From Sabellastarte sp. h YS-2021 (lineage: Eukaryota; Annelida; Polychaeta; Sabellida; Sabellidae): DNA of 64,000 bases. Shown in pieces: positions 21,972-33,713 of this stretch (its first letter is position 1; every line of letters begins with the position of its first letter). Made by a program: the position numbers and the translations under genes. Location of the stretch: NCBI GenBank assembly GCA_964017235.1, contig OZ024935.1, forward strand, positions 33,459,596 through 33,523,595, written 5' to 3'. The notes under the pieces were generated by a model. That model was given only the letters and a program-made list of their open reading frames with translations, was not told the origin of the DNA and did not search any database.

Positions 21972-22957
21972 AACAAATCTCTGATTTTTTCATGTACCTG
22001 TACCAAGACCTAAACAGATGCCCCTCAACCATTGATGGTTACAATACTGCCATTGTTGACACCTTGGGCCCAACGGGCCAACATATTGTACATAATGCAG
22101 ACCTTCATAGGTTACTCTCCAGTTTTCACAGGGATCGTCCCAAAAGTTCCAGAAATCTTACTAAGTGGAACCTTACTGTTGTTCTAAATGAGCTCACAAA
22201 AACACCCTTTGAGCCTATGAAAGACCTCAAACATCTTACTCTCAAAAGTGCTTTCTTGCTAGCTTTGGCCTTTGGCAAGTGCCGCAGCGAAATCCACACC
22301 TGGGTTGCAAACAAAGTATCTAATCTAGGCCAATGGGAAAAGGTTGCCTTGTTCCCTTCTTCTGACTTCATAGCCAAAAACCAACTAGCAAGAGAAGGTT
22401 CTCAAAGTGTGTCTCCGGTGACTATTCCTGCTTTGACTACTATTGTAGATAGACAATTCAAGCAAAACAGGACCCTGTGTCCGGTGCGGGCCCTGAGGTA
22501 CCATTTGCATCAAACCAATGACCTGAGAGGGTCTCTATCCCTCCTTTTCATCTCCTTCAAGAAAGGACCTACCTCAGACATCAGACCCGCTACTCTCTCT
22601 TCATGGTTGAAACAAACCATTCTACTTTGTTACAAACAAGCAGACCAACAAGCCTTGGACTTGGTCCAAGTTAAAGCGCATGACATTACGGCCTTCGCAG
22701 CCTCTAAGGCCTTTTACGGTGGGGTATCGGTGGACCAGATCCTGCAAGCCTGTCACTGGAAAGCTCACAACACTTTTACAAATTTTTATCTAAAAGACCT
22801 TACTTGGTCAGACGACAACAATCTGTATCTGGGACCAGTAGTAGCGGCACAGCAGGTCCTAGACCCTTCATCTCAGACCAGTCATCCTCGGAAAGAAAAG
22901 AAGGGGGGAGCACATCCATTACAACCAAGTCTTCAGGAGTCTAATCCCAGGGTCTAG
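21830..22957 (+). pseudogene. Tyrosine recombinase of outer DIRS element
   Basis: Starts in the -1 frame over the methyltransferase region (EQGFSVEVAERIAAPQWSS), has one TAG at about 21,915 where relatives have Trp, and is then open from 21,950 to 22,957. Arg I lies in FGKCRSEIHTW (about 22,270). The second catalytic box reads KAHDITAFAAS; related copies read HDVR, so the second Arg is Thr here (ACG for AGG). The later His/Trp (QACHWKAHN) and Tyr nucleophile (TNFYLKDL) are present. Probably catalytically dead. Confidence 0.87.
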
Positions 22958-23057
22958 GTATAGGTTTACCTCATCAAGGTGTTTCGGGTAAGGTCGTTTT
23001 ATTCTTTTGGCTTTAACTTTGTACTAATAACAATCAAATTTGAAAGAGGAAAGTTAA

Positions 23058-23530
23058 AATATAGCATCGGAGCCACAGCCCGGGGAAATAGTTTTCAGCA
23101 CCATGAGATACAGAAGTGAAACAGTTCAAAGATCAGGATACTTTCAGAATAAACAGTGTTGCACCCCTCCACCCCCAACCAATGTCGCTAACCAAGTATT
23201 AACTTCCTACACCATGCGGTTCTCGAGATGTAGCCCAGACAAGATTTTAAAGACCAAGGTCATTACAGCAAGGTCAAAACAAGGTCACACTATGAAATAG
23301 TACACAAACACCCCCTAACCAATGTTCCTCAAAGTATCAACTTCCTCCTTCCAGGTTTATGAGATATAACCCAGACAAGATTTTCAAACTCAAAGTCACT
23401 ACAGTAAGGTCAAATCAATGTTACACCATGACATTGCACACCTACACACCCCAACCAATGTTCCTACCAAGTATCAACTTCCTATACTTTACAGTTTCTG
23501 AGATACTTATTTGTAGTGCAAAGTTAATTA
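23058..23530 (+). mobile_element. Helitron-like (HINE-type) family A fragment
   Basis: Opens with atagcatcggagccacagcc, the 5' end shared with 44,047 and 48,124, followed by accatgagatacagaagt. It then carries two and a half diverged copies of the 146 bp unit (accaatgt, ctaccaagtatcaacttcct, gagatataacccagacaaga, caaggtcactac). It lacks the 3' hairpin end and is truncated. Confidence 0.65.
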
Positions 23531-23539
23531 TGACAAACA

Positions 23540-23650
23540 TTCCGGGAGTCATATTCATGAAACGTTGTAGCCAAGTCTTAGGCTAAACTTTTGGAATACA
23601 AATACAGCCAATTTATGCTAACTTAAGCCTTTGTGAATGAACCCCCAGAT
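23540..23650. mobile_element. Short MITE, gggagtcatattcatgaa ends
   Basis: The left end gggagtcatattcatgaa and the reverse complement of the right end (gggggttcattcacaaagg) form imperfect inverted repeats around a core with gccaagtcttaggc and gctaacttaagcc. Related cores appear at 60,560-60,680. Confidence 0.6.
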
Positions 23651-25099
23651 GTACAAGTGGATGTTGGCTAACAACACCCAACAAGTCATTCTTCTCCAGT
23701 TATATACTTGGCTAAAAAAGAAATGCAACATTTAGGAGGATGTTGAAGAAAAGTCAACTATATTAGCTTTTCACTCTGACCAATAATTTTTATTTGCATT
23801 TTTATTACTTCATTTTAGTACTGCATTAAAATACCCTGAATACCTTCACCAAAAGGTTATGTTTTCAGGTGCATTCATTTGTCAGTTTGTGCGATACCTT
23901 CAAAAGTTATGAACAGTTCTTTCAGAATTATTGTGGGTAGGGTACCACCATAAGAAGTGATTAAACCTTTGGAATGACCTGGACCATGACCAAAAGTAAT
24001 AGATCTTCATGATTTTTTAAATTTTATTTATTTAATTTTATTTTTTTGACTAATGTAAGGTGTGATTATTTATCAGGAAAGATCCAGATTATATTCTGGA
24101 AACAAGAAGATATTCCTGATTTTTTGGAAACATTCCCCGATGGAAGTTTGTGCTCTACGATTGCTTTCTAGATATTAATTTGATGCTCATTAACATTCAC
24201 TTGATATTTATAAGAAACCTGGTTTTGTGTAACAGTCATACTAAATGCTCGTGATAAATGAATACTTTCAGGCCTATGCTTCTTATTAAAAATTCAATTT
24301 TGTGGGGGATTAAGTTTTCACAATATCATACACTACGCATAATTAAGGAAAACCTCCATTTAACAGTTATGTCTGGTAATTTAGTTTTCTAATTATACTA
24401 CTAAATATCTATGGTCAACCCTGGGTTCATATAAAAATTTTAGATGTTAATATTTGAGTCAACATTCCACACATATATTATACTTCATAATCAGGCAAGA
24501 AAGCAAGTTTCACATTATATTCACAACTTTATTCTGAGTAAAACATATCTTCTATGCACAATGTGTACATCTGGATTACCATAAAAAAATTTTCAACATC
24601 TAGTACATCTACCAACAACCATTGTAAAAAAGTCGCACCAATGTAGCAAACATATATGCTTACATTTCCATTTCAGCACTGACTAAATAGGTTTCAATGA
24701 TATGTGGATTTTAACAGCTACAATTATATTTTATAGAAAAAGTAATAGATAATAAAATAAAAAAAACAGATATATGAACGTGGCATTTTAAGCAATGAAG
24801 TATCCTACTTTGAACACAAATGGTGATAATAATTTTTCATTTACCCTTTGCTTATTACATAATATCTGTAAATAACAATACGTCAGCGTCTAATCAACCT
24901 CAAAAAGAGAGTTCCTTCTATTCAGGAACTTCAACTTTCCAGCTTCTGACTACCAAATATCTCCATTTCATAAAAAACAAAGCCAAACGGCCCTAGCGCG
25001 AGCACAAAGCCATCAGAGACACGAGTAGTGCACTAGAATTTACAAAAGTCTGGGGACACAAAGAAATTTCCACCGAGAGACATCCCTTAGCTGGTCTAA
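23651..25099. other. AT-rich non-coding DNA
   Basis: No exon recognised. On the minus strand AATAAAG occurs near 24,527 (aactttattctgag on the plus strand), so a 3' end of an unseen minus-strand transcript is possible but unsupported. Confidence 0.35.
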
Positions 25100-25185
25100 A
25101 ACTCAGACGGGCACCCATCCAAGTGCTAACATAGCCCATTGTCATTTAACTTCAGTGAGCAGACAAATACTCATCACGCTACACT
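25100..25185 (-). repeat. 5S rRNA-like stretch (SINE head or pseudogene)
   Basis: On the minus strand gttagcacttggatgggtgc followed by ccgtctgag matches the 3' half of animal 5S rRNA (GTTAGTACTTGGATGGGAGACCGCCTGGG) with few changes; tttgtctgctcactgaagtt upstream resembles GTCTGATCTCGGAAGCTAAG in correct order and spacing. The 5' third is poorly matched. Related blocks (aaaagtc-ggagacaca) flank it at 25,030-25,062 and 25,182-25,214. Either a 5S-derived SINE or an old 5S pseudogene. Confidence 0.55.
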
Positions 25186-25559
25186 ATAATTCATAAAAGT
25201 CCGGAGACAAAAAAAAAAAGTGATCTTAGAAGCGCTCTATTGAGGTTCGTGCTTAAAAATTTCCACACCATTTTCAATAATTCTTTGTACAGGTTTTATG
25301 GAAATAAACAACCAGCTAAACCATGCATGAAAGAGGCAATTTCATGGGTTCTGCGTATACAAGACAGGACTCTAAATGTGTACAACGCTCCAATATTAAT
25401 CAATCCAAAACACTGCTCAAGTATATTGGAGGGCAGGTGGAAATCATTCACTTAGTAAGTGTTATTTGAAAAACTTTTTTACTTTACATATACATATTTA
25501 TTGCCAAGAACATGAAGACTAGATATTGCGTCTCGACGCAGTGCATCCCCGGACAGGAC

Positions 25560-26410
25560 ATGGTTGAAGCATGACATACAGAATACTATGATTTCCCATA
25601 AGTCGTCTTCACATCCAAACCTCTACAACCAATAATAAGTGAGATATACACCATTATAATTTATAGGTACCAAGCACCACATTTGACCTTCAAGGAGGGC
25701 CCCAAGGTCAAATCTGACATCACCAAAAGATTCGCAGCACATGATTTCCTATAAGTCATCTTCACATCCAAAACCTCCACGAGTAATACTAAGGGAGATA
25801 CAGGCCATTATAGGTATCAAGGACCACATTTGACCTTAAAGGAGGGCCCAAGGTCAAATGTGACCCCACCATAAGATTCAGGGCAGATGATTTCCTGTAA
25901 GTCATCTTTTCCGCCAAAACCTCTACCACCAATAATACGGGAGATATAGTCCATCATAGCTATCAAGTACCACATTCGACCTTGAAGGAGGGATCCAAAG
26001 TCAAATCTGACCCCACCAAAAGATTCGGGGCATGATTTCCTATAAGTTGTCTTTACATCCAAAACCTCTACGATCAATAATAAGGAAGGTATAGGCCATT
26101 AGAGGTATCAACGACCACAATCGACCTTGAAGGAGGGATCTAAGGTCAAATCTGACCCCACCAAAAGATTTGGGGCACATAGATTTCCTATAGGTTGTCT
26201 TCACATCCCAAACTTCTACGACAAATAACAAGGGAGATATAGGCCATTACAGGTATGAAGAACCACATTTGAAGTTGAAGGAGGGGTCCAAGGTCAAATC
26301 TGAAACCAGCAAAAGATTCGGGGCACATGATTTTCTGTAAGTTGTCTCTACATTGAAAACCTCGACGACCAATAATAAGGGTGATATAGGCTCCTTGAAG
26401 TTTGGTCACC
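25560..26410. repeat. Family B tandem array, about 146 bp unit, 5-6 copies
   Basis: Unit words are catgatttcctataagt, caccaataataagggagata, accacatttgacc, ttgaaggagggg and aaggtcaaatctgacc. Positions of the tgatttcct word (25743, 25889, 26033, 26186) give a period of 144-153. Open frames through it come from the repeat and are not genes. The same family forms 52,300-54,100. Confidence 0.85.
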
Positions 26411-26499
26411 TCAGATTTTCAAATTCATTGCCATAGGAACCAACCAAATTGAACAAATTGGACCAAATGTTGGCCAGGGAAGATTTCATAGCAGGGAAG

Positions 26500-28050
26500 A
26501 TATCTTGAAGCCTTGGTAAGGATAGGTATAACAGATTTCCAGCTATAACTGATTTACTCAATGGTGAACTGTCAAAGTAGCTAACACTCAGTTAGCTATG
26601 GACCTACAGCTCTGAAAATTTGCCATGACAGAGTACATTTAAAAGTACATGAACAACATATTTGACAAAAAAAACATCTAAATTTAATAGGTTTGCAGCT
26701 ATAACTGATTTACTCAATGGTGAACTGTCAAAGTAGCTAACACTCAGTTAGCTATGGACCTACAGCTCTGAAAATTTGCCATGACAGAGTACATTTAAAA
26801 GTACATGAACAACATATTTGACAAAAAAACATCTAAATTTAATAGGTTTGCAGCTATAACTGATTTACTCAATGGTGAACTGTCAAAGTAGCTAACACTC
26901 AGTTAGCTATGGACCTACAGCTCTAAAAATTTGCCATGACAGAGTACATTTAAAAGTACATGAACAACATATTTGACAAAAAAACATCTAAATTTAATAG
27001 GTTTGCAGATATAACTGATTTACTCAATGGTGAACTGTCAAAGTAGCTAACACTCAGTTAGCTATGGACCTACAGCTCTGAAAATTTGCCATGACAGAGT
27101 ACATTTAAAAGTACATGAACAACATATTTGACAAAAAAACATCTAAATTTAATAGGTTTGCAGCTATAACTGATTTACTCAATGGTGAACTGTCAAAGTA
27201 GCTAACACTCAGTTAGCTATGGACCTACAGCTCTGAAAATTTGCCATGACAGAGTACATCTAAAACTACATGAACAACATATTTGACAAAAAAACATCTA
27301 AATTTAATAGGTTTGCAGATATAACTGATTTACTCAATGGTGAACTGTCAAAGTAGCTAACACTCAGTTAGCTATGGACCTACAGCTCTAAAAATTTGCC
27401 ATGACAGAGTACATCTAAAACTACATGAACAACATATTTGACAAAAAAACATCTAAATTTAATAGGTTTGCAGATATAACTGATTTACTCAATGGTGAAC
27501 TGTCAAAGTAGCTAACACTCAGTTAGCTATGGACCTAATGCTCTGAAAATTTGCCATGACAGAGTACATCTAAAACTACATGAACAACATATTTGACAAA
27601 AAAACATCTAAATTTAATAGGTTTGCAGATATAACTGATTTACTCAATGGTGAACTGTCAAAGTAGCTAACACTCAGTTAGCTATGGACCTACAGCTCTG
27701 AAAATTTGCCATGACAGAGTACATCTAAAACTACATGAACAACATATTTGACAAAAAAACATCTAAATTTAATAGGTTTGCAGATATAACTGATTTACTC
27801 AATGGTGAACTGTCAAAGTAGCTAACACTCAGTTAGCTATGGACCTACAGCTCTGAAAATTTGCCATGACAGAGTACATCTAAAACTACATGAACAACAT
27901 ATTTGACAAAAAAACATCTAAATTTAATAGGTTTGCAGATATAACTGATTTACTCAATGGTGAACTGTCAAGGTACCTATTACTCAGTTAGCTATGGACT
28001 TGCTCTGAAAATTTGCCATGACACTGTGCATCAAAAAGTAGCTGAACAAT
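26500..28050. repeat. Family D tandem array, ten 155 bp units
   Basis: The word actcaatggtgaactgtc recurs at 26555, 26711, 26866, 27021, 27176, 27331, 27486, 27641, 27796 and 27951: nine steps, eight of exactly 155 and one of 156. Units are nearly identical and fall in two sub-types (gcagctataac with aaaagtacatg, and gcagatataac with aaaactacatg). Signature: gtagctaacactcagttagc and aacaacatatttgacaaaaa. The last unit decays into diverged copies to about 28,330. Confidence 0.95.
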
Positions 28051-28366
28051 ATATTTGACAAAATTAGTGTAACTCTAACAGTTATGAAGAAAAATATCAT
28101 TTATTCATTTTGATCATGGTTAAAAACTGAATATAGCTATTACTCACATAGCTATTGAGACAGACCTCTGAAACAGTTACCACCTTGTAGGCATGGAGAA
28201 AGTAGCTGAACAACATATTTTACCAAAATGTTGTAAATGCAGTCATTTTTTAGCTTTAAGCACTTTACTCAAAGTAGCTACCAGGGCCATCTAGAGATAA
28301 CCAACATGAGCCAGTAAGTTATATATACAGCCAACAATAAAGGAGGTATATGGCCACACAGGCTTA

Positions 28367-29840
28367 TATATGTTACAGTGAATATGTGTAATCAGGGAAT
28401 ACGCATATTCCCTGAAATTTTCAGTGAATACATGTATTCTCTAAAGTGGTCAGGGAATACGCGTATTCCCTGAAAATTTTAGGGAATACGCGTATTCACT
28501 GGTTTTGTCAAGTAATAGCTTCACATATTCACTGAACTGAAATCAGTGAATATGTGTAATGGGTCATCTGTTTTTAGTGCTTTTAAATATTGAACTTTTG
28601 TGTAGAGATTATATGCAAATTGCTTTTTTAAATAATTAACCTTTGGGTAGAGATTATATGAATGTTGTGATTTAAATTTCATGTTTATATATCCTGCTCA
28701 AAAAGTCTTAACTTTAACTTTTAGTTTGACACAGTTGTCTATTTTAGAATATTTGAAATAGACGGTTGCTTTGAATTAATAGAATTTTTAGTTATGGATC
28801 CCTGACAAATATTTTTGACACAAAACACATGTTTAGTTGCAGACTGAATGGCCTCCCTTGAATTTATAATAACAAAGGGATTATTTCTTTAACCTTACCC
28901 ACCTGTTTGACCACTGTAGAATGGATGACTTCTCTGTAATTAAAAGTATTAAAGATCAAAGAGCAAAATAAAGACAAATCACAGGACTGGGAAGCCAATT
29001 GGATTAACTGAGATTGTTTAATTAATACTTTAATTTTGAGAGAAAACTGCTATGACAAGTTAGTGTCTAATAAATTATAAGCATTGATATTGTTTAATAA
29101 ATAAATATGTAGTATTGTGAATCGTCAGCTTCTTGTATTATATTTTGTCAAAATATATTTAAATTTTAAATTCAGTACCAAGCTACATTGCTTCCCCCGA
29201 CTCTCAACACAATCATCATTATTGGCTATTATTGACCTGTATACTGGACATTTATACAGTTAAATCAAAGGACTAGGAAACCAAACAGATTGAGATGTGT
29301 CATTTTCTAACCTATTAAAACATCATTTAATATTTACAAAATAATACACCGTTCTTGAAAATCTTTCTTTAGCTTTTTTTTAAATCAGTTGCAGTTTGTC
29401 TTGTCTTCACAACTACATAAAAGTTAGTTGCAGAGCTCAATGTTAACAGACATGAATACTGCCTTTTGGCAAAGTGATATTTTTGTGTTTTTTGGTTTTT
29501 TTTTGTTTTTTTTTTTTTTTGTTGTTGTTGTTGTTATGGTACAGTAAAAGTTATGTAAAATCATGGTGGGAGATTTTAATGGTTATAGTACATAAACACA
29601 CAAGAGTCCATAGCAAAAGTTATTTTTTATATATTATAAGAATAAAAAGCTGCATTCTCAACAATTTCTAGTTAGGGAATACGCGTATTCCCTGGTCATC
29701 AAAACCAGGGAATACACGTATTCCCTAAAATTTTTAGGGAATACGCGTATTCCCTGACCACTTCAGGGAATACGCGTATTCACTGAAATTTTCAGGGAAT
29801 ACACGTATTCCCTGATTACACATATTCACTGTAACATATA
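28367..29840. mobile_element. 1.47 kb foldback element with palindromic arms
   Basis: Ends tatatgttacagtg (28367-28380) and its reverse complement (29827-29840). Each arm of about 140 bp contains four to five copies of a 20 bp perfect palindrome, AGGGAATACGCGTATTCCCT, separated by short spacers (aaatttt, gtggtc, ttttgtcaagt). Spacer order is mirrored between arms. The 1.15 kb core is AT rich with no recognisable transposase. Flanks suggest a TA duplication. Confidence 0.85.
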
Positions 29841-29879
29841 CATATACATGCAGTAAAAGGTACCATTTTGAATCATTTT

Positions 29880-30440
29880 AGCCGGCCTAAGGTGACATTG
29901 AAAACAATAGCCAAGGTCAACAAACTGGATCCTGGTACTCCATCATGTACTCATCCTCCGAAGCCATTTTCAATAGTTTCCAAGTAATATAGTTAGCATT
30001 AAGTGTGAAAATATCTCAAAAAGGCCAAAAATGGCCTCGGTGAGGTACTTTGGCGGTCTGTGGATGAACTTCAGTGAAGAGCTTCAAGGTCAAATTTCTG
30101 CATGCTTACAGAGGACATATATATATATATATATTATATACACACCCATAGGATGATCTAACTTTCTGTACATGAGAACTGGGTCAAAATGTGAAAAAAT
30201 GGCCAAAATGTGAAGTTTAAGAGGCCACCAGTGACCTTGAAATTGAAGGTCAAGTTCACAAAACAATAGCGTTTATGGCATTGCCCATATATACCCACAT
30301 ACCAAATTTGAAAGGTCTAACTAAAATATTTTTTAAGTTATTGTGTCCGAAAGGAAATCTCTGCGGTGGTGGCGTGACTTTACTGAATCCTAAATATCAA
30401 CGACTTTCGTCCTGGGACACAATTACATCTTGGGCAATGA
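29880..30440. repeat. Family B related element, 3' end portion
   Basis: ggtactttggcggtctgtgg, aagagcttcaaggtcaaatt, an (AT)n stretch at 30,118-30,140, then accaaatttgaaaggtctaa and ctctgcggtggtggcg. Equivalent blocks follow the array at 54,130-54,480 and occur at 33,340-33,490, so this is the common downstream part of the family B element. Confidence 0.6.
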
Positions 30441-32741
30441 ACGTAATGCTTGGCAATTCAGTGTTACTAATTCACTCTGGCTAAACTAATTATCTAAAAC
30501 AAAAACAACATGGTCATTAGGTAGAAACAAAATTTCAGATTTGTAAAATCCATGTTAAGACTGAATGACATTTTGTACCTGAATAGTTTTCCACAAATAT
30601 TATGGTAATACCATAATGTCACAACAATAATTTTCTTCACAATGGAATCTCTGTACACACTTGTCAATAAGTACACCAGCAAGTTGGACTACCATGAGCA
30701 GTCACACTCCAGAAAAATTTCACAATTCTACTACTCAATGAGAACTATTTTTAGTGATAAAAATAAGTACATGCTACACTTTTCCTTGAAAAGGACAACA
30801 ATTGACCCTTTTTTATTTTTTTAAGTTTGAACTTTCTTAGTACTACCAACATGTAAGTGGATAAGAACATTCTTTTCGTTATTCTGTTTTCTAAATAATG
30901 CACTTGTCAAATCTTTCACAAGCACTCAAGTATACTGTGACAACTGGAAAAGCAAAGGTTGAATTGAAGATCAGAAAAATATGCCATTATAGAAACAGAT
31001 TTATATCAAAAACTGACAGTGTTCTGGGAGAAAAATAATTACATTCAAATTACTTCCAAAAGAATTCAATGGATACTTAACATAGTTTCCATGTTGTTAG
31101 TCCAATCTACAAGAACTAAAGAATAAAACTATCAACTATTCCCCTGGTATAGCAGACAAATTAACACAGATTACATGAATACAATTTACACAACAATTGT
31201 AATTATACATTGAACTTCTATATTCAGAATGAGATTAAGTCTAATATATATATATAAATGCAAAACCTTGAAAGTTAGAAACACAAAAAATCCAGTATTT
31301 TTATACATATTGGTGGAAGTCAGCCATAAGCAAAACAAAACACTACAGTTATTTGAGGTTCTGATTCCTCAGAATTCTACTATATGATAATTATGTTCAA
31401 AATCTTTAGGACTGCAAACATATCTGATGCCAGATTGCATACAGACTTCTGGCACAGCGTAATGTTGGAGATTAAAGCTTTGTGCAATATTTTGTCAAGC
31501 CAGTGCTCAAACATGTCACACCTTTGCCCATACTGAGTTATTCGATTATATTCTTATTGTTAACATAATCTTAATATGATAATTTTCTTGGATTGTTCAA
31601 CTTGGGTTTTTCTTGGAAACATTTTTAAGAATAAAACTTTTTCAAAATTGCCATAAAAGTACATTTTCAATAATAAAAATACTTATGTTACATGTTTTCT
31701 ACACAGCAATTTGACATGTTTTATAATTATGGTACTAAAAACTGTCACAAATTTCTTTTTTTTCAGAATTTCCATACAAACAGCTGTTTTCTTATAAAGT
31801 TTTAATATTAAGAGTTAATGTATGAATGAGATGTTTGTTGATTTAATGTACTACCATTGCCATTAAAAATTTTAATACAATTTTTAAGGTGAGCTTTGAT
31901 TAATGTGTTTCATCCTTCATTACACATCTCACAATCAGAAATACAGAAACTAGTACACCAAGTTTTTTCAATTAAATAAAACATCTTTCACACACAACAG
32001 TGTAACCTGTTTAAGAAGAATTCACTTGAAGTAGATGTATATACCCGGTGCTTACAGGTATATATAATGTACATTTAAGTCTCTCAATTAGGCTTTGTGT
32101 TTGAGCCAAATCTTAAGATCAGCACTTGCCGAACTTAGGACCCTGTTACTGTTAATTTGTTTTGGCAGACTGGAGGTCTTGCTTGAAGATACTCTATATT
32201 TAAGATATACACCTATCACAATATTTGAATATGATATGTACTTGGGAGTGTTGTTTACCCACACTACTACCTCAGCATTAAAGCTGAAAATGACAGTAAA
32301 ATGTACAATACACAGCCATATTACTGTGTCCTTATCACAAGATGTCCCAATCATTCACCGCAGGTGGTACTTCTTTACACCAGTATTATATTAAATCACT
32401 AATTCCTTTTAAGAAAATTATCTGACATCATGAAAATTCACTTGTGGTGGTCCAGATTATACAAAGTCAGCCCCCCCCCCCCCTTAACCATAACAGCAAC
32501 AAGAAGAATTCCCTTGTAATTCAACTTCGCGATGGGTTTGGATGCAAAATATGTAGACCAGAATGCCACATATGCAAAATTGTTCCAATTCTGGAATTCA
32601 GAAATAATACAAATTTCAGTATATTCCCAATTGAATAGGCAAAAAAACATGAAGTGAATTTCATGAAAAGAAAAACATGGCACTTCCATTCCTGAAAATC
32701 ACTACAAAAGTCTTAAAATGTACAAACATTTGGAACAAAAG
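30441..32741. other. AT-rich DNA downstream of HMCES
   Basis: No exon, RNA or clear repeat recognised; a run of 14 C residues occurs near 32,470. Could include distal 3' UTR of HMCES or be intergenic. Confidence 0.4.
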
Positions 32742-33586
32742 TTTATTGGATTCTTGCATCAAAAATGAAATTCTCAAAAGATATTTTTCACAACTTTGTT
32801 ATATGATAATGCACTAGGAGATTTCTTTTCCCAGAAATCACCCAGTACAATTTATTAAGTAACAATGTTCTCACCACATGGAGCATATTCAGAGTAATAC
32901 AGAGAATTCCACTGAGTGAGATAGAAGAGCTTCTGGGTATGTTGATGTCATTTGACACTGAAGGAGAAATCACACGTCAAATCTGACACTGACATAAATT
33001 CACAGCCCATAATGTCCCACAAGTCCACTCCATTTGACCTGACATTCAAAACCCCTTGGACCAACAATACAACAGATAACAGGCATTTTCAGTTAGTCAA
33101 ACCAGTTTGACCTTGAAGCAGAGGTCAAAAATCAAATCTGATCTCATGAAGGATTTACAGCACATGATTATTAGTTAGTTGTTTTGAGATTTAAGTTCCC
33201 TATGATGATGGAGACATGGTCCATTTTCATAAATTAATTAGACCTGTCCTTAAACCAGGCATCAAAGGTTAGATGAATAAAGGTACACAAGGTCAGTACA
33301 CTGGACATCAATAATTGACAAAAATTACCTTCTCAAAGCTACCACTGACCTTGAAGGTTAAAGTCACCAAAAATACCTATGTTCTTGCCCTTATATACCA
33401 ACATGCCAAATTTGAAAGCTCTAGGTTAAGTTCATTTTGACTTATTGTGTTTGAAAGGTAAATCTCTGCAGCATGGGCAAACTCTAAGCCAATATATCCT
33501 TTCTTTCATCCAGGAATATAATAAGGTGCTATCCTCATTTGTGAATTCCTCATACTCTTGTCAGCCTCAGAGGTCGTACTCCAATA
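32742..33586 (-). other. Candidate HMCES 3' UTR
   Basis: Downstream of the HMCES stop on the minus strand. Two AATAAA hexamers occur on that strand, at 32851-32856 and 32742-32747. Much of 33,000-33,490 is an old, diverged copy of the family B repeat (CCTTGAAGG and AGGTCAAA words), so the 3' UTR may be partly repeat derived. No transcript evidence is available from sequence alone. Confidence 0.35.
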
Positions 33587-33713
33587 TCAGTCTGTCGGCT
33601 CCAGTTTAGGCTTCTTCACTGCAAACTCAGTTGAATCAGAAGATTTGTTCTTTGTTCCAGTGAGCCAGGACTTCATAAAGTTAGCACTCTGTTGTTGCTT
33701 CTTTTTCTGCTTT
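33587..33713 (-). CDS. HMCES: HMCES terminal coding exon 9
   Basis: 127 bp ending in TGA at 33587-33589. Acceptor taatatag. It encodes a basic tail: KQKKKQQQSANFMKSWLTG and then a stretch ending KKPKLEPTD. By position, SANFMKSWL replaces the human GLLEQWLKR segment, which acts as a PCNA-interacting (PIP-like) motif; KKPKLE resembles a nuclear localisation signal. Both functional readings are inference. Confidence 0.88.

Larger units (their letters stand above)
12540..22960 (+). mobile_element. DIRS-like retrotransposon, outer element, split by a second DIRS
   Basis: Coding order on the plus strand is Gag, RT, RNase H, [insertion 15224-21405], Dam-like methyltransferase region, tyrosine recombinase. 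Removing the insertion would leave about 4.2 kb. I could not find its own inverted terminal repeats on either side, so it may be truncated at both ends, or the ends are diverged. Stops and frameshifts indicate an inactive copy. Confidence 0.85.

Noticed and set aside
25817..26409. Open frames of 60-90 codons on the minus strand
   Set aside because: They run through the family B tandem repeat and repeat with its period; they are not genes.
26500..28050. CRISPR-like array
   Set aside because: Unit is 155 bp with no short repeat and variable spacer pattern; this is animal satellite DNA.
32095..32394. Opposed open frames of 99 and 88 codons downstream of HMCES
   Set aside because: No conserved motif, and neither has convincing splice borders in the HMCES direction.
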